From: Epiperipatus broadwayi
Lineage: Eukaryota > Onychophora > Udeonychophora > Euonychophora > Peripatidae
Direction: 5' to 3'
DNA: 64,000 nt
Assembly (NCBI GenBank): GCA_028023455.1
Contig: JAQFVV010012574.1
Location: 1-64,000 of the forward strand
Shown here: piece after piece, positions 57,362-64,000 of the stretch
How positions within the stretch are numbered: the stretch's first letter is position 1
Layout of the letters: each line of letters begins with the position of its first letter
Notes under the pieces: generated by a model
The model's input: the letters and a program-made list of their open reading frames with translations, nothing else
Told to the model about the DNA's origin: nothing
The model's database searches: none
Translations under genes and position numbers: made by a program

Positions 57362-58971
57362 ATTCTAAAATTATCGTATTTAAGTTAAAATGGTAAAAAA
57401 AAGTCTCTATGTTATTTTTAAATATATTGTTAAACCTATTTCAAGTCAATAAAATACTATAATTTAAAAATATGAAAAACATTATAGTATATTAAGAATT
57501 TAAACAGATGAAATATATTTATTTTTGTTTTTCTAAAAAAAAAAAAAAATGTTTTCAAATCATTTATATAAGTAAGATATTTCCCTGCATCCTGAAAAAT
57601 TATCTTTTATGTCTTGGTTTGAATTTCCAGAAAAAAATAGTTGCTGTCAAAATGCAAGAAAAACATACATACACACAAGAGTGACCCAACTTAAAATTAC
57701 TTTATCATTATTTTTTCAATTTATTTAAATATGACAGTTAGTCAATGGCTAAACAATTACTAGCCAATAATTTATTTTATATGGTAATTAATTAAGCAAC
57801 TTAACAGGCTTAAAATAAGAGCTTCCCCATTATAAATTACATGCTATTCAAAAGGCCCATTCTCCTCCATCTACCAGTATAACAGCATTTAATTTTTGTA
57901 AATAAAGATACTTGAGTTTAGCTTCCATTGTGAATGCATAATTTTTAATCAAGATATATTACATATAATTAATGTAAACAATTTTTATTAATTTTATGTA
58001 ATATATAAATGATTATCTATATTGTTTTTTTTATTTTTGTAGAGTATATTGTATAATTTGCATTATATATGCAACAGAGATAATTTGAAATGGAAAATCC
58101 TTTTTTTTTTTTTTAGAGAAATGACATCATTTATAATGGTTTAGCATTTTTAAAATCTGCTCATCTTTCACGTAAATGTACACTCATTAGCAATTCCCAT
58201 CTGGAGTTTTGATCATAAAAAATTATTTGTGGAAATGATACTATTATTAAAAATCTAAACATAATATTGGTGCAGTACATACACATATAAATCATCTCCT
58301 ACCACCCCACAAACAAACAATCATATATAAATATTATTTATAATTAAATTTGAATATTCATTCAATATTTTATAACCAAAAGATGATAATACTGATGTAA
58401 AAACATAATCTTTCACAAATAAATTTCAAATACAAAATAATACTAGATTAAAAAAAAAAGTTTAAAAAATATGAAGTTAAAAAAAAGTTTTAAGTTGTCA
58501 TATTAATTTTCATACGAAGTATTAGGCAAGCATGCTTAAAATCTAATCAATATTCATAAAGTTTATGTTATATCAATGTGTCAACAAAAATCAATCCAGT
58601 ATATGAAAATAAACAACAAATTAATATAAAAACTTGTAATAAAAACTATAATATTTTAATTTTATTTTTTTACCTAAATTTCTTATCAATAATAAGCTAT
58701 TTCACAATAAGTCATAAGTAAATTTTGCTGTAGTATGTACGTTCGTGTTTAGTTAAAAATAAATACATTTATTTAGTTAGTTCAATTTTACTATATAGTA
58801 TAATATTTTTAAAATTATATCAATTCAATTAGAAGCATAAATTTAATGATTTAAAAAAGTTAACATAAAATCATAATCTTCAAATTAAAAAGATGTGCAA
58901 AGCTGAAATAACGTTTATTCTAATTGAAAAAGTATAATTATATTTTCTATATGCCAAAAAATAAAATTCAG

Positions 58972-59046
58972 TCAAGCGCCTTGCAAGCATGTAGTTGGTT
59001 GCTGACGGTTGTGGGTTCGTTTCCCGGTCGAAGCTATGACATATGG
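58972..59046 (+). repeat. tRNA-derived SINE-like copy, partial
   Basis: CGCCTTGCAAGCATGTAGTT, then GTGGGTTCGTTTCCCGGTC (B box) and GAAGCTATGACATATGG, the same tail as the Val-like SINE copies. The 5' part with the A box is missing. Confidence 0.55.
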
Positions 59047-59464
59047 AAAAAAAAAATCATTTATTTTTGGCAACAAGAAGTTTTAAAAGAGTTGCTCGAT
59101 ATATATAAAATTTCATTTATAACAGTGTTTCACAGCCATAGAAAATATTCAAAATAATGATGGTGTATTTATTATTGTGATTAAAATAAATACAATAGAG
59201 TATGAAATGAAAAGCAAATAATCAAAAAATCCAAAACAGTAGCCAACCGTTATTTAATAATTTTTTGTTAACATAATAATTTGGTCCAAAATAAAGCCGT
59301 TAAAAAAAAAAAAAACTAACACAGTATAAACAAAGACATAAAAGTTCTAACTTTTGTACTAAAATTTCAGGGTAGACATTTATGTATTTTAAAACTTAAT
59401 CAAAATCGTTTCTAAACAAATATAAAGAATTCACAAATTTCTTTCTTGTAAAATAAATAGCTGT

Positions 59465-59892
59465 GATGCCCCCATGTGGTGATATTTAGCACTAGAGCAT
59501 TAGAAATTGTGACACTATCACTGTGGTATAAAGTATAATAAAAATTTAAGGGGGCATCGTTTTCTCTCCATCAAAACAACATGTTTAACAAAGGATCGAA
59601 TGATTGATTTGGTTTTGAGGTAGGGGAGAGATAATTTAGTCTGAATCCAAAATGGATTATTTTAAAAATTATTTTTTTATTCACAGAAACAAATTTATAA
59701 AGTGATTACACTTTGTAACAAATAACACTGGTAGCGTAACAACTATCGTTGTTTTATATAGATGATATTATTTCTTGGAAAATAATAAATACAGAGATAT
59801 CCCTGAAAAGATCCACCGATCAGTGGCATAAATGTTTAACCACAATAACAGCTTTGCCATGCTTGTGGTCTTTCCTAATAATGTTGTTTTAG
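59465..59892 (-). other. Likely 3' UTR and downstream flank of the NR5 receptor gene
   Basis: Downstream, in gene orientation, of the stop at 59893. No open frame. GATGCCCCC (59465) and GGGGGCATC (59550-59558) form a 9-bp inverted repeat 94 bp across. The polyadenylation site is not certain. Confidence 0.4.
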
Positions 59893-60140
59893 CTATTTTC
59901 GCTTGGCATGAAGCATTTCCATAAGTAAAGTTTGTGTACAAACACTTCCATTTAAATGCTTAAAATATAAATACTCTTCTCCTCTTAAACTAATCAAACG
60001 AAGTTCGGGAAGCCGTTGCATTAGCAGACCAAATTTATCATGAATTTGGGGATAAAAAGACACACAGTATTCCATTAAAGCTGCACGCACACTTTCATGG
60101 GCTTCTTCTATTAAAGACCGATTGACCAAACTACGAACAT
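59893..60140 (-). CDS. NR5-family nuclear receptor (FTZ-F1/SF-1/LRH-1/HR39 type), last exon
   Basis: This exon encodes the C-terminal third of the ligand-binding domain. It starts after a clean acceptor (a T-rich tract then TTTTTAG, AG at 60142-60141), enters with two bases of a split codon, and reads VRSLVNRSLIEEAHESVRAA, then YP..HDKFGLLMQRLPELR, then GEEYLYFKHLNG and the activation helix TLLMEMLHAK before TAG at 59893-59895. The DKF..L...LPE.R.IS, EYLY.KHLNG and LL.EMLHAK blocks are characteristic of NR5 receptors, orphan receptors that bind DNA as monomers and control development and moulting or steroid genes. The AF-2 helix (LLMEML) that binds coactivators is intact. The ATG at 60127 is internal. 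The upstream exons lie beyond 60140, probably outside the window, so the last intron is at least 3.8 kb. NR5A and NR5B cannot be separated from this exon alone. Confidence 0.92.
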
Positions 60141-60228
60141 CTAAAAATAAATAGAAAAAAAAAGTTTAATTACAAATTAAAAATGCAAAATGCTTTAATA
60201 AAGTAAGTTGTAAATGTGATTAAAGGAA

Positions 60229-60265
60229 CTTGAAAGTCTGGGTTCAAATCCCCTCTAATTACATT
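60229..60265 (+). repeat. Fragment of element C
   Basis: CTTGAAAGTCTGGGTTCAAA then TCCCCTCTAATTAC matches 62911-62944. Confidence 0.55.
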
Positions 60266-61068
60266 TAGTTTAAAATATATATACTATACTTGTATTTAAA
60301 TAATACATTTTATGAGCGTTATTTTCTATGGTAAAATATTTTATTGTTTGTAACAACACCAGTTATATCTCACAGTGTCATTACAAGTTTCAAAATATGT
60401 GATAACTATAACATTTTATATTGTATAAACACACACACATATAGTCTCCCTTTTAAGCGACATAAACATATTATACTTAACGTAAATAAATAAAATACTC
60501 ATATAATTAGTTGTTTTAAGAGATTACACGATACGGAATATTCTGGTTGAGTAATAATACTTATGTTATGTAAAGGTAGCTTACAATACTATCAAAACCA
60601 GCCTTTATTTGTCCACACTACCAAACCAAACCCATTCAAAATATAAGTTTAATTAATAGATGGTTGAATATGCACTATCCCTTCTTTTAAGCATGCATAT
60701 AAATATACGTAACAAATGTTTGCTTTGTTAAATACATAGTTAAACAAATGTCACACTGAACTAATTTTTCTTATTTAATAAAAAATAAAAGCCCAGTTAA
60801 AAAAATCATCCATATATATATACCAACAATAAATTAATTATCAATGTGTTATATGTCATGAATTGAGACAAAGACTTAGTAAGCATAGTGATGACCCAAT
60901 GTCAAGCCAATCACTATGCAACCAAGTGTGGGAAATAAAATTTAGAATTCTGTTACGTAATTTTATTTTTTAACTACAACCAATATAATATGTGCAACAA
61001 TAGGCAGCCACAGCAATGTCAAAGAAAATAGAAAAGCGAGTATACCAAACACCGGAAACTAAGCATGG

Positions 61069-61076
61069 TATAAAAG
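61069..61076 (+). promoter_or_regulatory. TATA box-like site with downstream Inr-like sequence
   Basis: TATAAAAG is followed by TTCATTTCTGTCATC. A short frame beginning ATG GAT AAA GAA GAA at 61345 ends at a GTAACT donor-like site after 17 codons. May be a decayed transposon promoter. Confidence 0.3.
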
Positions 61077-62710
61077 CAAGCCCAGTTCATTTCTGTCATC
61101 TTTTGCTACTTTTCAAATAATGCATTAACTGTATAAAGCCAGCATCCTACAACTGAATGTTCGAATGCAAAGAAAGATGGATAATTTGTTCGAATATTCT
61201 GAATTACCCTTATAAATTTCTTAGCGCAAACCATAAGAAATTACAACCAATGTTTAAATAGAGAAAAGTTTGATAAGTTTGGGTTTAACAAAATAACTGA
61301 ATTGATTTTGAATTGATATTTGAGAAACTGTGCTATTATTCGAACATGGATAAAGAAGAAATAGAGCATCACCAGGATTTAAATAAAATAATGAGGTAAC
61401 TTTTTTTTTTATAGAAGCCAAATCAAGAAAAGTTAAATCTGTTGTAAACTGCTGTGCAATGTATTCTGGCTAAATTAACAGTGCCACAGGATTGAAGTGC
61501 TACTATCTTGACCCTGAAAATGTAATGATTTAATCTACCTACCTGAATAATGCCTAAAGAAACACCAAATGTTCTACACTAAATGTCTAAATGGATCAAG
61601 AAAGAGAACGACTGCAGAGAATGGATATAATATTATTTCAACTCAATTTTCAAGAAATTCTAGTGGATGATGAATAATTTACTGAAGGAGAGTGATCCGA
61701 AGAGAGATAGACTGTATCCATGAAAGACATTATTGCCAAGCTCATGTACACTAATCAAAATGATCTAATGAAAGTTTTGATTTTATTATTTATATATATT
61801 TTTTTCATATATGCTTGTAAAATTCTAATTTTATTTTTATTTCCACATTTGGAAGCATGTTTACAACTTGGAATAGTCCATTATAAGTGAAAGCAACAAA
61901 ATGAAGGGGGGAGGGTTATTAAGTTAGATAAAAACAAATTTTATGTTAAATAAAGTTTAGGTCAGTTTTCCCTCCATAGCGACTTGACATTAATCATCAT
62001 CATGATATGGAATAAGGTATGATCTTTGAGATTATTCCATATTAAGCACATACCTTTATTACAGGACAGATTTCATGTTTTTTGTTTGTTGTTAATTAAT
62101 AATCGTTTATGTTTACTTTTTCAGTATAAATGAATAATCTTTTTGCATGCATGTTCTTTTCTGTCAACCATAGGGAACCATACATAGATAGGTTCCCAAA
62201 GAAGATTGAACATCGCTAATTTGAACTGGACAATGAGACTACTATGGATATACCTGTACAATATTGTAAATTAGCTAATTAGCTTCATGGTCGATTTAAT
62301 AATAATTTTTTTTTATTTGCTTTATAAATAATTAGTGTCATGCCATGTATTTCTACCATGGGTAAGGGTTTGGAATAGTGAATACATTTAATTGTTGATA
62401 TAGTAGAAATGCATCCTTGACACATATAATTATATTGTTTTATCATGTTAAAAAAGTTTAAATTTTTTTATTATGTTATTTAATAAATGTTGTTAACATC
62501 ATTTACATTAAACTGGACTCTAGTTTACAAAAATTGTTTGTGCATTTATTCATCAACTGGTAACCAAGAATATACATATACACACATTTCACTCATATAA
62601 TAACAAGTATAAAGGATTTGAACTCAGACTTTCAAGCACCCTTCAACTATCCACACTATCTCATACAACTGATACACATGACCACACACATGTAGAAAAG
62701 ATTAATAATC

Positions 62711-62764
62711 ACCAATATACGTATTTCATGCTAAACCACCAATATACGTATTTCATGCTAAACC
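62711..62764 (-). repeat. 27-bp tandem duplication of the hammerhead 3' half
   Basis: ACCAATATACGTATTTCATG plus CTAAACC occurs at 62711-62737 and 62738-62764. Confidence 0.85.
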
Positions 62765-62781
62765 AGCACTCATCAGTTGGT
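62738..62781 (-). ncRNA. Hammerhead ribozyme motif, type I (element C2, left arm)
   Basis: Stem I ACCAA/TTGGT, CTGATGA, stem II TGCT/AGCA with G-U pair next to the core, loop GGTTT, GAAA, palindromic stem III ATACGTAT, cleavage after the A of TATA. A second copy of the 3' half lies just downstream. Confidence 0.75.
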
Positions 62782-62835
62782 CCAGACTATCATCTCTCAC
62801 ACATATATATTGATGTGTGAGAGATGATAGTCTGG

Positions 62836-62857
62836 ACCAACTGATGAGTGCTGGTTT
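62836..62857 (+). ncRNA. Truncated hammerhead (element C2, right arm)
   Basis: ACCAACTGATGAGTGCTGGTTT is kept in part, but GAAA and the cleavage site are deleted; not functional. Confidence 0.6.
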
Positions 62858-63239
62858 GTGTGTGGTCATGTGTATCAGTTGTATGAGATAGTGTGGATAG
62901 TTGAAGGGTGCTTGAAAGTCTGAGTTCAAATCCTTTATAATTACAATTAAGCTACCAGGTTTGTGAAGAGTGCCTGGTTTTCAAATATTTACATATTAAG
63001 CTTGTATCCTGTCCATACCTCTTATATGTATTTAATGGATACTGTTCTATACATGAGGGGTCAGAGTGACTTCAGGTCAACATGGGCATGGCAATAATAT
63101 TGGCATCAGCATGGGATTTGAGTTTTCATCATCAGATTTTCAATGATATGGATGGCTGAAAAGTTAGAGATAGCAGTGGATTGAAGCCTGTCCATTAAAG
63201 TATGAAGATTTGCTATCTTAATATAAATTGAGCATTGAT

Positions 63240-63476
63240 TATATATATGTGTGAGAGATGATAGTCTGGACAAACTGATGAGTGCTGGTTTAGCATGAAA
63301 TATGTATATTGGTGATTATTAACCTTTTCTACATGTGTGTGGTCATGTGTATCAGTTGTATGAGATAGTGTGGATAGTTGAAGGGTGCTTGAAAGTCTGA
63401 GTTCAAATACTTTATACTTACAATTAATCTCCCAGGTTTGTGAAGAGTGCCTGGTTTTCAAATATTTTCATATAAT
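63240..63476 (+). mobile_element. Element C3: single-orientation copy
   Basis: GTGTGAGAGATGATAGTCTG through the ribozyme, ATGTGTGTGGTCATGTG, TTGAAAGTCTGAGTTCAAAT and the common 3' end CAAATATTT. It has no inverted partner and shows the full order of family C. Several substitutions compared with C2. Confidence 0.75.
63270..63313 (+). ncRNA. Hammerhead motif (element C3)
   Basis: CTGATGA at 63275-63281, stem II TGCT/AGCA (63283-63286/63292-63295), GAAA at 63297-63300, stem III ATAT/GTAT. One base of stem I is changed (ACAAA against TTGGT), which should weaken it. Confidence 0.65.
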
Positions 63477-64000
63477 AACATGATAATATGCTTGGATGAA
63501 TCTTTAAATCAACTGGAACCTATATAGAGGTGCGACAGTTGCTATCTAGTGTAAGTTCATCCCTGAAGAGAGCCAAAGACAGATTTCTCCCTGAGTTCGA
63601 ATACTGAGTCATAATGAAGTCCAAAGGAGGGGTGATGTATGGATAAACTAGCCCAAATTGTATCTAAATTTAATGTGTAAACACAGAGCTAGCCCATTGG
63701 AGGTAGATAATATCATAGGTTAGGTACTTCATCATGTCATTCACAGCATCCTACCAGAAGATTCTAGATCTGACTGCAGTGAGATGTGTCACCCCCCCCC
63801 CCCATGAGGTAAAACCTCAGCCTGTTAAAGTTAGTAATATACTATCCAAATTAATTCTATGATTAATTTTCTATTCAATAATAGTTTAACTGAGTATTTA
63901 ATTTTTAAATTCTAATTCACTATCATTGAACACTATTTTAGTTTTTTTTAGCATTTATCCTATTTATTTATTTTTTTGCTGGTATATGATATAAAAATTA
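63477..64000. other. Unassigned DNA at the window end
   Basis: No gene seen; a run of twelve C lies at 63792-63803. 63480-63800 is less A+T-rich and may be an old repeat. Confidence 0.4.

Larger units (their letters stand above)
53296..59464. other. A+T-rich DNA, no gene seen
   Basis: Short frames only. GGTTCACTCAGACTAG occurs twice (53578 and 53673), a small duplication of unknown origin. Two SINE-like copies and a pair of X-box-like motifs are listed separately. Confidence 0.45.
60141..62607 (-). other. Probable last intron of the NR5 receptor gene
   Basis: Follows the acceptor site upstream of the final exon; no further receptor exon was recognised. A solo fragment of element C's 3' part lies at 60229-60265. 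A promoter-like patch near 61069 is listed separately. Confidence 0.5.
62608..62990. mobile_element. Element C2: fold-back with rearranged hammerheads
   Basis: Left arm (minus) 62608-62803 and right arm (plus) 62814-62943 are inverted copies; the right arm continues to the common 3' end CCAGGTTTGTGAAGAGTGCC...CAAATATTT. In the right arm about 43 bp with the 3' half of the ribozyme is missing between CTGGTTT and GTGTGTGG, while the left arm has that half duplicated (62711-62764). Confidence 0.75.

Noticed and set aside
59465-59558. GATGCCCCC...GGGGGCATC as a miniature inverted-repeat transposon
   Set aside because: The inverted repeat is only 9 bp and no target-site duplication is seen at its ends.

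Overview
This window is A+T-rich DNA from an animal, most likely an invertebrate. The evidence is one clear intron-bounded exon of an NR5-family nuclear receptor, tRNA-derived SINE-like copies, a Ty3/gypsy-like LTR element, an RTE-type LINE tail and many Penelope-like element (PLE) remnants. I cannot assign a phylum from sequence alone. Almost everything recognisable is mobile or repetitive DNA. The only confident cellular coding sequence is the last exon of the nuclear receptor (59893-60140, minus strand).

Layout. 1-8360: a nearly complete LTR retrotransposon with two long, near-identical LTRs (about 2.2 kb), a TATA box and a 26-bp tandem repeat in each LTR, a 2.6-kb leader, one gag ORF (4839-5945) and no pol, so it looks non-autonomous. 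10690-11830: a PLE remnant with thumb, linker and GIY-YIG endonuclease pieces. 12425-20373: about twenty near-identical copies of a 417-bp unit in two divergent arms that switch orientation at about 17935, with a 19-bp direct repeat at the two ends. 20477-21287: a small PLE-type element with a 15-bp target-site duplication. 24850-26260: an inverted pair of PLE 3' ends with tRNA-like tails. 30925-31096, 43667-44025, 50358-50818, 52660-53295, 62608-62990 and 63240-63476: further short elements, nearly all fold-backs. 35084-49087: scattered SINE copies and an RTE LINE tail in otherwise featureless A+T-rich DNA.

The most interesting system is a set of hammerhead ribozyme motifs. Each intact 417-bp unit carries a type I hammerhead core (CTGAGGA ... 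GAAA ... ATC with stem I CTCCCA/TGGGAG) plus its own TATA-like box 120-170 nt upstream in the same orientation: 13 motifs on the minus strand and 6 on the plus strand. Two unrelated-looking families of short elements (called B and C here) carry independent versions of the same core (CTGATGA ... GAAA ... GTC or GTATA). PLE pseudo-LTRs and animal 'retrozymes' are known to carry such minimal hammerheads. The array therefore looks like a retrozyme-type locus, possibly laid down by reverse transcription of a circular or concatemeric RNA. Target-site duplications outside the inverted structures suggest that the fold-backs arise during insertion. All ribozyme folds were made by eye; activity is inferred, not shown.

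The mobile pieces fit together as follows: PLEs supply reverse transcriptase and GIY-YIG endonuclease (only dead copies are present here), while the B, C and 417-bp families look like non-coding passengers that supply promoter and ribozyme. The gag-only LTR element would similarly depend on pol from elsewhere.
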